Below the pieces are notes generated by a model. It had not been told where the DNA came from. It made no database searches and saw only the letters and a program-made list of their open reading frames with translations. A program made the position numbers and the translations under genes. DNA of 64,000 bases from Hippopus hippopus (lineage: Eukaryota > Mollusca > Bivalvia > Cardiida > Cardiidae). Location: the NCBI GenBank assembly GCA_946811185.2, contig OX328101.1, positions 14,926,122 through 14,990,121 of the forward strand, written 5' to 3'. Of this stretch, positions 21,253 through 32,780 are shown in pieces. Every line of letters begins with the position of its first letter. Position 1 is the stretch's first letter.

Positions 21253-21700
21253 TTAACCCTTTACCTCACAATCCCGACTTTAAACGACGCTAAGAAAGAG
21301 GCCTTTTGAAAACATTGTGGGAAAAGGAGAAAATGCTGGTTACCAGCATTTTCTCTTTTTTCTACAATGTTTTCTACCCTTTCCAAAACAAATTTCAATT
21401 TCTCAAACACATTTATTTTGTCATCTGCAAATGCTTTCAATTTAGACTGGTGTAAGTTTTTGTTGTTTGGTAAGGAGTTAAATCTTTACAAAACTACAAA
21501 ATTTTGGACACATTTAATTTGAAAGCATTTGCACACAACAAATCAAATGTCGCTCAAATGATGATATTTGTTTCTAAAAAGATAGAAAACATTGTAGGGG
21601 AAGAGAAAATGCTGGTTACCCGAATTTTTCCCTTTGCCACAATATTTTTGAACACTTTCTTCCCCAGGGTCATAAAAACTTTTGTAAGGTAAAGGGTTAA
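21253..21700. repeat. Two family-M MITEs sharing one TTAA
   Basis: A minus copy 21253-21481 and a plus copy 21478-21700 meet at a single TTAA (21478-21481). This suggests that the second inserted at the TTAA target duplication of the first. Confidence 0.88.
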
Positions 21701-21783
21701 ACATATGTAAGTCTTTCAATGTATTTATGGAGCAAGACTTTCACTACAGTTATAGAAATATGATATATTGTATACACTACGTA

Positions 21784-23410
21784 CAGTAAAACCTTGATAT
21801 TTTGAGTCTCGAACATTTGAGAACCCTGCATTTTTCGAGGAATTTCCATAGTCCCCGCAAAAGCTCTACTATATTACACCAAAAGCAGCTCAGTTACTTT
21901 GAGTCTCGATAAGTCTATAATTCGAACAGGGGTGTTGGTCCCTGTAACCATTTTCCTTCCTTAAATTGATTGTTTATTCCAACACAATGTTTACGCACCT
22001 CGATTGTTTTCACACCTTTCCGAGCAAAGGTTTTTATCGCGCCAGTCCGTCTATGGTGTGGTGTAAGTTCTACAAACTATGACAAATACCACAGGCGATT
22101 CATACTGCACTATGAATTAAGAAGGTATTACCCTTAATTTATGAAGAGAGGCTAATTATGAAAAGTTTGCAATGTCTATTACGACCATCCCCCTCATTAG
22201 GGATCGTATGGTCGCTGCCCTCGTGTAATTTAAACTGTCAGATATTTCATTTTATCAAAAATCACATAAGTATTTTATTCCAGATTAAACAAATTATTTT
22301 ATCTTCCAACTCTATTTGTTTGCAGCGTGTGCGTACACAAACTGTTCAAAGTCATTGTTGACCCTGAAAAGACAGTTTTAAGCGTCTGTGAGTGGACGAT
22401 GTCTGATTTTTTTTATCAGTTTTTGTGTCAATCTATTTATAGCACCAGGTATTTCCCAAGTCACTTCGCCACGGATTAAGACCCGTTTGATCACACAATA
22501 TTTTTCTGTCTTATTACAGTGACGTCATATTTCAGGTTTGAGTGAATATCGCTGGTTCGTTTTTATGGCATAGAAATTTACCTTTGACAACGGTGAATAT
22601 CATTTTTCACGGGGTTTGTAGATATCCTAGCCTGTTTTTGTGTCGAGGACATTAGTAATGAGAAAAGTCGTAGTAAATCTAGTCTTTCCTTTTTATTTCT
22701 CATTAGATCAGCCCTATACTTTCGGTAATTTACACTTCTATGACCACTTCAACAGCACCGCAATCACATGGTACTGTTTGAGAACGTTTACATGTATCGC
22801 GACCAAAATTGCCCATCCACACATTCCTGATTTTTCTGGAGAAGAATCAAACTTTTGACATCTTTCCCGCTTGCATTTTCGGACAACTTTTTCTAGTTGC
22901 ATGGCCCCTATTCAACTATATTTCAGTGAAACCCGTGTCCGAAAAACTTTTAAAAACACATTTCCATGTACATGTAAATTTTGTTATTCTTTCTGGAATA
23001 GAGCAAGCAAATACCTGCAGCTGTTTCCTCACATAAATGAAAGGGCGGAAGTTATGGGGGCGAATGTGAAAGGGCAGATCGTATGAGTTTGTAAAAATTA
23101 CAGTAAACACCTTCTCCAAAAACTATAGAAAGAAAGGCTAGATTATTTAAATATTTAATTTAAAATCCAAGACCTCATATGATCAAAACAGGAACATTTT
23201 CAGAAAATAACCCTTTCAATATGATATTGTTTAAATGTAGTAAATGAATTAATCAAATAGGAACATGAACAAGGTTCTGTTGCATGGAAAGTATACTTGC
23301 CGATCTTGAACGGAATGCATTTTTATAGACATTTTGGATAATTCGAACACCGCGAAAATTCGAACATTTTGTTTGTCCCCTTGGGACTTCGAATTATCGA
23401 GGTTTTACTG
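21784..23410. mobile_element. pogo/Tigger-like (Tc1/mariner) non-autonomous element
   Basis: Inverted ends CAGTAAAACCTTGATATTTT and, reverse complemented, CAGTAAAACCTCGATAATTC, each bordered by TA (21782-21783, 23411-23412). Subterminal GAACAT..CGAA repeats (TTCGAACATTT) occur near both ends. Such ends and a TA duplication fit pogo/Tigger. No DDD transposase or CENP-B-type domain is readable in 1.6 kb. A perfect CRE octamer TGACGTCA lies at 22520-22527. Confidence 0.85.
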
Positions 23411-23586
23411 TATTACCACAATTTTCCACAATGTTTTCTAGCCTCAGGAGAACTTCAGGACACTTATAAAGTTTGAATTCATCCTCCACAATACATATAT
23501 TAATGATAATAACTAACTTCTCAGGTGAAAAAAGGTAAAGGATATGAAGGAGACAAAATGAAACCCAACACAGGAATTTCTTTTTT

Positions 23587-23804
23587 TAACTCTTTACCAC
23601 ACAGTCTTGAATTTTAAACAACCCAGAGGAAGTAGCCTTTTGAAAACATGGTGATAAAATGAGAAAATGCTGGTAACCAGCATTTTCTCCTGTTCCCACA
23701 ATGTTTTCTGCTCGGAAAAACTGTCATTTTTGCCACTTTTAATCTGCCTGCAATTACTTTCAATTTGGACAAGTCCAAAATTTTGTTGTTTGAGAAAGAG
23801 TTAA
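23587..23804 (-). repeat. Family-M MITE, full copy
   Basis: TTAACTCTTTACCACACAG to GAGAAAGAGTTAA with the GCTGGTAACCAGC centre intact. Confidence 0.87.
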
Positions 23805-23896
23805 TAGAACTTAATTGGCCTAGTGAACATTCTGGCCCAGATGTATCAAATATTAAATGACTTAAATGATAGCACAATATTGTACATGTATGTCCA

Positions 23897-24080
23897 CACA
23901 TCAAGCAATCCGAGAGTTTTTACGACCTCAAAGTAAGAGGCTTTTGAAAACTGCTGGTAACCTGCATTTTCTCCTTTTCCCACAAAGTTTCCTACCTTTT
24001 AAAAGACAGGTATTATTGTTTGAACTATGCTGAAGTTGTCAGCAACAGTTATTGCTCCCAATTTGGACATTTCTATTTTT
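23897..24080 (-). repeat. Family-M MITE, degenerate
   Basis: AGCAATCCGAGAGTTTTTACGACC, a centre reduced to CTGCTGGTAACCTGC, end A worn. Confidence 0.7.
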
Positions 24081-25528
24081 CAGAAAATATGACTAAACAC
24101 TGATATGGCTTAAATAATGAGATTTGTCATTGAAAAGGTAGAAAACTTTGCTTCAAAAGGAAACAAGAGGGCCATGATGGCCCTGTATCGCTCCACTGGC
24201 TAATAAGTAAAAACCCTACATGCTAAACATTACAATACTTGGTCAATTGTTTTCAAACTAGTAAACATACAAAAATTTCTCTATAAAATCCCATGAGAAA
24301 GTTATGACTCCCAGGGCAAAGCCATTTTTGACCATAGAGCTATAATTACTTGAATCCTGGTAGAGGTCCACTAGATAAAGTCCCATACCAAATAATACAG
24401 GTCTAGAATGTATGGTTATAAGCCAGAAGATTTTCAAAGTTTCCTCAGTAAGAGGCCCTGTAAAACACGAGACCCCTGAGACAGGGCTAAATTTGGTAGC
24501 CCTAGTTCTTATGGTTAGTAACAAGATGATTTCAATATATAAGTCCATGTAAAACTTGAGACCACTTGAGTGGGGGTAAACTTGACCCCAGGGCTATAAT
24601 TCGGGGTCTCTTGGTAGAGGCCAACTAGATAAGGCTACATGCAAAATTTAGAAGCCCTACACTTATGACTAGGTAAGAGAAGACTTTTAAATTTTTCCTT
24701 ATATAAACGCATGTAAAACTTGTGACCCCAGGGGTGGGCTAAAATTTGACCCTAGGGCTACAATTTGGACATTTTTGGTAGAGGCCCACTAGATGAAGCT
24801 ACATGCAAAATTTGGTGGCCCTAGGCCTTATGGTTAAGTACAGGGAAATTTCTAGTTTTCTCTATATAAGCCCATGTAAAACTTGTGACCCCCCCCGGGG
24901 AGGGGTCAAATTTGATCCGTAGGGTTGTAATTTGGACACTCTTGGTAGTGGCCCGCTAGATAAAGCTGCATGCAAAATTTGGTAACCCTAGGCCTTAAGG
25001 CTAGGTACAGGAAGATTTTTAAAGTTTTCTCTATATAAGCCCATGTAAAACTTGTGACCCCTGGAGCAGGCCCAATTTTGACCCCAGGGCTATAATTTGA
25101 AAAACTTGATAGAGGTCTACTAGATAAAGCTACATGCCAAATTTGGTAGCTCTAGGCCTTATGGTTTCAGACAAGAAGATTTTCAAAGATTTCTAATATT
25201 TTTCAGTTTTGTTGCCATGGCAACCAGAGTTTTTGAAGGAATCACATTCTTTCAAGAAATTCTGAAGAGGACCATGGCAGGATCAATCCTGTGAAGTTTC
25301 ATCAAAATTGGAAGGGTAGTTTCAGAGATGTTTGAAACAAAAAGTTAACGCACAGACGGACACACGCACAGATGCACGACGGACACCAGGCCATGACATA
25401 AACTCGCTAGTCTTCGGCCAGTGGAGCTAAAAATGCTGCTAAGCGGCATTTTTTACTTTTCACATAACATTTTCAAAAGCTTGTTCCCTTGCATCGTTAA
25501 AAGACAGGATTATTTAGTAAAGGTTTTA
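24081..25528 (+). repeat. Family-M MITE split by a type B Helitron-like element
   Basis: The left piece (TTGAAAAGGTAGAAAACTTT to AAAAGGAAA) ends at 24163. The right piece (AAATGCTGCTAAGCGGCATT to AAAGGTTTTAA) resumes at about 25431. The break falls at the GGAGAAAATGC position of the palindrome, the same place as at 44751. Confidence 0.82.
24164..25433 (-). mobile_element. Helitron-like element, type B
   Basis: The left end is CAAGAGGGCCATGATGGCCC; the right end is TTCGGCCAGTGGAGCTAAAA. Core units of about 165 bp with GTAGAGG(T/C)CCACTAGAT and GCATGCAAAATTTGG, then a terminal module with TTGCCATGGCAACCAGAG and GACGGACAC-rich DNA. No coding sequence. Confidence 0.85.
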
Positions 25529-25529
25529 A

Positions 25530-26043
25530 CATGACGGCCATAATTGCATTCAGGGAAAAAAATACCTAGGCATTGTCATTACAAGGCTGTTTACATGTAT
25601 CTTCAAAATATCTCAACATAGCTGACAGCATAAACCCATGATCAGATTTCATTTTCAATGCAGTTGGATCTTGACCTTACACCATCATAGAAAGCAGAAA
25701 TAGATAGGAAAGACAAAATAGGGGTAAAGAAGGCAAAGACAGAACAGATCAGGATCAGACTCCAAAGAACATGTTGTTTGGCCTTGATAAAAACTATCCC
25801 ATACTGTGATACTTTTCTGGCAAAATTAACATGGAAATTGCAATATTTGGGACCTTACTATTGGCTTGAAATTTTCATTTAATCTATCTTGCAAATTAAT
25901 TAGGAGTAAATCTCATATACTCAACTTTAAATGCTGACATGATCAAGCCCTTACCAATGTGTGCAGAGTGACTCCTCTGATTAAGTTTCAACTGTTAGTC
26001 TCTCATTTCAACATAAGTTTCAGATTTCAACCATAGAATAAAT
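25530..26043. other. No gene recognised; family-G traces
   Basis: AGATCAGGATCAGACTCCAA at 25750 resembles the family-G palindrome arm. The rest is AT-rich without structure. Confidence 0.5.
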
Positions 26044-26155
26044 TAACTCTTGTAAATGTTCACTCTTTACCAAACAAGAAAATATCATACTTTGTCCAAA
26101 TTGAAAGCATTTGCAGACAACAATAAACTGTAGCTCAAATAACAGGATTTGTCCA

Positions 26156-26605
26156 TAACCCTTTGCCACACTCTCCCATGTTTTACAAGCCTGAGTAGGA
26201 CCACTTTTGAAACTGTGTGGGAAAAGGAGAGAATGCTTGAAACCAGCAAATTCTTTTTAACCCCACAATGTTTTCTGCCCTTTAACTCTTTACCAAACAA
26301 CAAAATTTTAGCCTTGTCCAAATTGAGAGCATTTGCAGACGACAATTTCAGAGTGGCTCAAATAGTGAAATTTTTCTTTGATGGGTAGAAAACATTGTGG
26401 GAAAAGGAGAAAATGCTGGTTACCAGCATTTTCTCCTTTTCCCAAAATGTTTTCAAAAGGCTCCTTTCCCATGGTCGTTAAAAGTCAGCATTGTGTGGTA
26501 AAGGGTTAAAGACAAATCCCATCATTTGAGTAATGTTTTATTTGTTGCCTACAAATGCTTTCAATTTGGACAATTCTAAAATTATGTCACATGGTAAAGA
26601 GTTAA
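26156..26605 (-). repeat. Family-M MITE carrying a second copy
   Basis: The outer copy runs TAACCCTTTGCCACACTCTC to ATGGTAAAGAGTTAA. At CCCTTTAAAGAC the inner copy (26282-26509) is inserted with TTAA on both sides. Partial copies flank it at 26044-26155 and 26606-26700. Confidence 0.9.
26282..26509 (+). repeat. Family-M MITE inserted in its own family at TTAA
   Basis: TTAACTCTTTACCAAACAAC to TGTGGTAAAGGGTTAA, with perfect GCTGGTTACCAGC centre. Removing it and one TTAA gives CTGCCCTTTAAAGACAAAT, which matches the uninterrupted consensus apart from one base. Confidence 0.92.
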
Positions 26606-26785
26606 AAGGGTTGGAAAACACTGTGTGAAAAGGAGAAAATTCTGGTGACCACCATTTTCTCCTTTTCCATTATTTTTTTTCCAAAACATTGTTTCTTAAG
26701 GGTAAATGTTCATAGGTTTCAGTTGTGTTAGTCAATCAGGTCATTGCTTCCAATTGATATGCTATTGGTCCACATTTGGATTAGT

Positions 26786-26900
26786 TATTATTAATTGCTG
26801 TTTCAAGGCGCATCGACAGCTGTGGTCATTTAGCGCATGACGGTAATAATTAGAAATGGAACAATAAAGTGTTAATTTGAAAGTCTAAATTTTATTATAA
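26786..26900 (-). other. LINE-1 3' UTR and tail
   Basis: This carries a conserved block that reads on the + strand GGCGCATCGACAGC, then TTTAGCGC, seen again at about 41065 and 57800 in other LINE 3' ends. The tail on the minus strand is AAT-rich rather than poly(A). It is separated from the end of ORF2 by the Helitron-like element at 26901-27987. Confidence 0.8.
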
Positions 26901-27987
26901 CTAGAGGCGCTTGAGCGCCTGTATCGCTCCACAGGCCTGATATTTCTGTAATGGCGAAAGGAAGTTTTTAACAATTATCATTCAATCCTGCATTTTAGCT
27001 CACTGAAGAAACAATTTGGTAGACAACCACCATAGGAACTTACCTGCAAAACAACAATGAAATCCAATGAATAGTTTTAGAGAAGAAATTTTTCAAAGAT
27101 TTTACTTTATACCATAAAAGGAAAATGAGTCTCCCATAAAAGCCATGTTTTTTGACAGATCTTTTTTTTTTTTAAGGAATTCTGTAAACCTGTATCTAAG
27201 GAACATTCCTGCAAAATAATGCTGCTATCCAAATAGCGGTTTGGGAGGAGAAGATTTTTAAAGGTTTTTTACTTTGGTTGCCATGGCAACCAGAATTCTT
27301 CATGGAACACAATTATTTGAAGGAATTTGAAAGAGGACCACCAAAGGAACATTCCTGTGAAATTTGGTAAAAATCCAGTCAATAGTTTATCAGGAGAAGT
27401 TTTTTAAAGAAAAAGTTTACGGACGCACGCACGGACTAACAGACGGACGGACACACGCACGCACGACGGACACAACGCCATGACAATAGCTCGCTGGCCG
27501 AAGACAACCACCATAGGAACTTACCTGCAAAACAACAATGAAATCCAATGAATAGTTTTAGAGAAGAAATTTTTCAAAGATTTTACTTTATACCATAAAA
27601 GGAAAATGAGTCTCCCATAAAAGCCATGTTTTTTGACAGATCTTTTTTCTTTTAAGGAATTCTGTAAACCTGTATCTAAGGAACATTCCTGCAAAATAAT
27701 AATGCTATCCAAATAGCGGTTTGGGAGGAGAAGATTTTTAAAGGTTTTTTACTTTGGTTGCCATGGCAACCAGAATTCTTCATGGAACACAATTATTTGA
27801 AGGAATTTGAAAGAGGACCACCAAAGGAACATTCCTGTGAAATTTGGTAAAAATCCAGTCAATAGTTTCTGAGGAGAAGTTTTTTAAAGAAAAAGTTTAC
27901 GGACGCATGCACGGACGAACGGACGGACGCACGACGGACACAACGCCATGACAATCTCTCTCTGGCCTTCGGCCAGTGGAGCTAAAA
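26901..27987 (-). mobile_element. Helitron-like element, type E, with internal 481-bp duplication
   Basis: Minus-strand 5' end TTTTTAGCTCCACTGGCCGA; 3' end is a GGCGCTCAAGCGCC hairpin followed by TCTAG. About 480 bp in the middle occurs twice (starting at 27022 and 27503) with few differences. The same unit is single in the copy at 38705. A GACGGACG-rich head follows the 5' end. It is inserted at the very end of LINE-1 ORF2 and provides the in-frame TAG. No coding capacity. Confidence 0.8.
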
Positions 27988-30900
27988 ATCTATCTCTTTT
28001 AGGTATTCTAAAATGTTATTCTGTTGTACATGTAAAAATAAATTTTGTAAGCTATCAACACTACAATGTTTTGACCGTAAACGGTCGAAATTTTTACAGT
28101 TTAATAAAATATGTTTTATAGTTAAAGGTTCATTACAGTTTATACATTGTGGTGCTCTCTCATTGTTTAAAAGATGCACATGTGAAAACTTTGAGTGTCC
28201 CACACAACATCTTGTTAAAATTACTTGACTTTTTCGGTTACAATAAAATTCATACTTATCATTAAAATTTGGCTTGATCGCTAAAACCTTGCTGTTAAAA
28301 CACTGTTGCCATTTAATTTGACATTCAGACTTGATAAATTCATTTATTTGTTGTTTTTTGTCAGTATAAGGAACTTTGATGTTGGCTATGTTCATATTTA
28401 CAGCATCCTTTGCTTCTTGATCAGCTATTTCATTACCTTTTATATTAATGTGGCTGGGTATCCAGCAGAATATTATTGTCTTTGATCTACATAAATAAAC
28501 ATATTTTCTGAAAAATTGTTGAATCAATGGATTTGGGTTATCAGGATGTTTTAAAGATTGTAAAACTGACATTGAATCAGAAAAGACTATGAATTTCTTG
28601 TTATTATTGTTTTGTATTGAACAGAGAGCAATGTTTAAAGTTACAGCTTCTGCTGAAAAAATAGAGCTATGATCTGGTAGTCTTATTTTGGCAGTTTCTT
28701 GTTTGTGTACTGAAGCGCAACCAACTTTATTATCTTGTTTCGAACCATCAGTATAAATCGAAATGTAATCTTTATACTGTGATTTGATTTCTAAAAATTT
28801 ATTTTGATAAAATAATGGATTTGTAACTGATTTCTTATTTACGTTGAGATCAAAAATAATATTTGGTGGATCTATGGTCCACGGCTCTTTTACAGGAAGT
28901 TTAAAGGGTTTAATATTCTTTACATTTATGTTTGACTCATTAAGAAGAGGTTCAACCAGGGTTTTCCTTGACGCACGATTTTGTGCGTTTTGACACATTT
29001 TTAAGGAAAATGACCCGCAATTTTTTCAGTAATGCGTCATTGTTGACACACAAATACGGTAAGAGGTACTAACGATCGTATATACTTCCGACACTGTTAC
29101 ATCGCGAGTAGATGAAAAATCTGGGGTACGAAGAGAAAATGGGACGAAACACTGGACTGTGTATCAATTTTACTAAAAATACCGTCGGTCTTTACACAGG
29201 TCTAAACTAAACCAGTCGATCTCTAATGAAAACAATATGGCTCTGTCAAAATCGACGTCATTCTTGCTGTCTGCAAGGAAGAAGAGCCCTTAAACAAAGA
29301 TCAGACGTTACAACGCCTGGAAAGTGCACCCCGAATTACATTTCAAGGCCTCAAGGGTTTACTGTAAATTAGCTAAAGAGATACACTTTGTTATTCGTTG
29401 AAAACAGCGGCATGAACGCCACCCGCATGTCGAAACACAGGAATCGGCCATTTAATTGGTGAAAATAGTTTATTCTCGGTCAAAATGGATAATCTCTGTC
29501 AAGAAAAATAACAGAGACTTCCCAATCCGGCCGACAACAAGCTTTCTTCGTCAACTAAACTGTCGATTCCTGTGATAAAAACAAAATAACCCTTTACCAT
29601 AGAAAGAGGCTACACATACTTCGAAAATCAACCCTTGTGCATCATCAAAACATGAGCGGTCATGACAATACCCTTGAAACATTAAAATTACTTTGTGTGA
29701 TGACAGCTTGTCTGCAGCTAGAGCATATTTGCTCGTTAAGAACAGGCTTAAATAAAGCATACTCCAGATAGTCTCTATGAAAAAGGTGCCACCTAGGCTG
29801 TAAACGCCCTCTATATAGAGAATCTCTGGTGTTATTGTGTATCTATCACCATGAAATAATTCATATATATGGTAATCGAAGATTTACAGTGAATAGAAAA
29901 CATACACACAAAAAAAAGATACTTTCACAAATAGTAGCTTTTAAGCGAATTACATTTTGTTGTGACCCCGAAAATTCCAAAATGACCCCCATTATTTTTG
30001 ACTGGGGGGTCACAATGACCCCCTATTTTTGTGGCCAAGGGAAAACCCTGGTTCAACCCGTAGACCAAGCGGTTTGATAAAATTAGGTTTATTTTGAAAG
30101 AGTATTTTGTTGGGTGGATTAAAAATGTCATTGTAAACCGGATTTTTTGTCTTTGAAGCCAGTTTAGTTACGTATTGTAAGGAGAGTTTTTTCCTTCTAT
30201 CAGGCTCCTGGGCCTCTGAATACAAACTTGTGACAGGTGACGTACGGAAAGCTCCCAAAGCTAACCGAAGACCCTGATGATGAATAGTGTCCAACTTTTT
30301 AAGGTAGCTTTTCCGTGCAGAGCCATATATAATACATCCATAATCCAGTTTTGAGCGTATTAGAGATCTGTATAGATTTAAAAGAGTTTTCTTATCTCCT
30401 CCCCAGTCAGAGTGGGAAAGTACTTTTAAAACATTCAAAGCTTTTTGACATTTCAGTTTCAAAGCATTAATATGTGGAATGAAAGAAAGTTTTTTGTCAA
30501 AGATTACTCCTAAAAATTTGCTTGGTCTACTATTGGAATTGGACTATTATATATTTTCAATGATGGATCCAAGTGCAACCTGCGCTCTTGGCAGAAGTGT
30601 ACACAGTTTGTCTTTGTCTTGGAAAATTTAAAACCATTTTCTATAGTCCACTTCTCAATTTTGTCTAAATTATTTTGAAGTTTAGTTTCAATTGTTTTCA
30701 TATCTTTGGACCTGTAACATATTAAAAAATCATCCACATATAAGGAACAGTTCACATCGTTATCTAAACATTTTACAATATTGTTAATCTTGATATTGAA
30801 CAGAGTAGGTGAGAGGATACTTCCTTGAGGAACTCCCTGTTCTTGTTCATAGTCATCAGAAAAAGATGTGCCTACCTTAACTTTGAAAGATCTATTTGAT

Positions 30901-32743
30901 AAAAAGTTTGAAATGAACTTAGGTAGATTTCCCCTTAATCCAATTTTATGTATGTCTTTTAAGATGCCATGTTTCCATGTGGTGTCATAAGCTTTTTCTA
31001 GATCAAAAAATATGGCAACTACATGTTGTTTCTTTACAAAAGCATTTCTGATAAAAGATTCTAATCATACTAATTGATCTGTCGTGCTTCTGTTTTTTCG
31101 GAACCCTGATTGATGTTCCGATATAGTATTATTGGATTCGAGGTAAAAATTAAGTCTATTGTTTATCATTCTCTCCATGGTCTTACATATACAACTTGTT
31201 AAAGCTATGGGTCTATAATTTGTTGGATTTGTATGATCTTTATTTGGCTTAGGAATTGGAATGATTGTAGCTTTGGACCAACTTTTCGGGAAGGTTCCTT
31301 GTTCCCATATAATGTTAAAAAATGTTTAACAAAGTTTGCAATGAAATACGAGGTAAATGTTTTAAAAGTTGATAGTGTATTTCATCTGCACCTGCAGCAG
31401 AATCATAAGCATTTTTTAGAGAATTTTCAAGTTCCGATAGTGTGAAAGGTAAGTTGTAGTTTTCATTTGTATCCGTTTCAAAATTAAGTTCTTCCATTTC
31501 TGCTTCTTGCTTATGTTTTTTTAAATTGTGGATTATAATTTGCAGACAAGGAGTTTGTTTTGAAAGTTTTACCCAGGATATTAGCGATTTCTTCTTTACT
31601 TTCATAGTTTTTGTCATCTACCTTGATATGCGAGTGTTTCATGGTTTGATTCTTTCCATTTATTTTCCTTAACAAATTCCAAATGGTTGTCATGGGAGTT
31701 CTAGTATTAAGTTTAGAAATGAAATCTTTCCAAGATGATCGTTTTGCTTGTTTAATAGTGCGTCGAGCCTTAGCTCTCATAATTTTGCAAACATTTAAGT
31801 TTGATTTTGTTGGATATTGCTTGAAACGTTTTAAACTGTCTTTACGTTTTTTAATAGCTTCTTTACAATCATCATTAAACCATGGCTTTTTCTTCTTAAA
31901 AGTATTTGTTGAAATCTTTGGGATGCACTGATTTGATATGTCAATTAAAGTTTCAGCAAAAGAAAGCATTTGATCTTCTGAATTTTCAAAATTGTCAATC
32001 AGTAATTTTTCATGGCAAAGAATATTGAATTTTTCCCAGTTAGCTTTTTTAAAATTCCATTTTGGAATTTTCTCATCTTCTGTTTTCTCAGTTTCTTGTA
32101 TAATGATAGGAAAATGATCACTTCCGTGAGAATCTTCACATACTTTCCATTCATAATCAAGGTACAAGGAAGGATGGCAAAGTGAAAGATCTATTGCTGT
32201 GAAAGAACCTGATCCAGGATGCAGGTATGTATGTTGATTGGAATTTAATAGACATAAATTATTCTCTGCAATGAAATCTTCAATTATTTTACCTCTATCA
32301 TTGGTATCTGAACAACCCCATAATTCGCTGTGTCCATTAAAATCACCACATATGATGTAAGGTTGAGGTAGTTGTAGTAAAAGATTTTCTAAATCATTTT
32401 GATCTATTCTTTTATTTGGTGGGATATAGATAGAGCATATTGTTATGGTTTTATTTAAAGATGCTTTTATTGCTATTGCTTGTAGATTTGTATTTAAGTC
32501 TATCTTACGATGAGGTACCGTAGAATGTATTATGATAGAAAAACCACCAGATGCTCTTTGGCAATCATTATGTATGTAGTGATAGGAAGAATAATTGCGA
32601 ACTTCCAAGTTATCATTGGGGGTTATAAAAGTTTCTTGAAGACAACAAATTTGTGGATTTAATAAAGATAAAAGAATTAGTAGTTCATTAAAGTTGGCTT
32701 TTAGACCTCTACAATTCCATTGTAAAATTGAGTTTTGACCCAT
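27982..32743 (-). pseudogene. LINE-1 ORF2, endonuclease / reverse transcriptase / RNase H polyprotein, broken
   Basis: The start at 32743 opens an apurinic-type endonuclease with all key motifs visible: WNCRG (residues 9-13), QET (36-38), GDFNGHSELWG (from 133) and SDH (208-210). The RT domain follows, with FDLEKAYDTTWK, GVPQGS and YVDD near 30735. RNase H lies at about 28400-28790 with YTDGS, FSAEA, FSDS and GNEIAD, the four catalytic acids in place. The C-terminus carries CINCNEPLTIKHILLNC, a CX2CX7HX4C motif shared with LINE-2. Breaks: frameshifts near 31515, 31315 and 30512, a TGA near 31062 where LINE-2 has a Cys codon, and a hAT-like insertion at 28957-30049. The terminal stop codon is supplied by the Helitron-like element that starts at 27987. 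Confidence 0.9.
28957..30049. mobile_element. hAT-like non-autonomous element inside LINE-1 ORF2
   Basis: Terminal inverted repeats are CAGGGTTTTCCTTG and CAAGGGAAAACCCT(G). The 8-bp sequence GGTTCAAC is duplicated exactly at 28949-28956 and 30050-30057. Removing the element and one duplicate restores the LINE reading frame across ...LRVEP/LLNES.... The interior holds no transposase. An 8-bp duplication and CAGGG ends are typical of hAT. Open frames crossing its edges, such as the apparent N-terminus of the RNase H frame, are artefacts of the insertion. Confidence 0.92.
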
Positions 32744-32780
32744 TATACTTGTATATTGGGAGTTTGAATTTACTTAAAAG

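Noticed and set aside
21784..23410. Host promoter suggested by CRE site TGACGTCA at 22520
   Set aside because: The site lies within a pogo/Tigger-like element and no gene follows; a single octamer is not evidence of a promoter.
27982..28998. 338-codon frame as an independent RNase H gene
   Set aside because: Its first ~17 codons come from the hAT-like insertion; the rest is the C-terminal part of LINE-1 ORF2.
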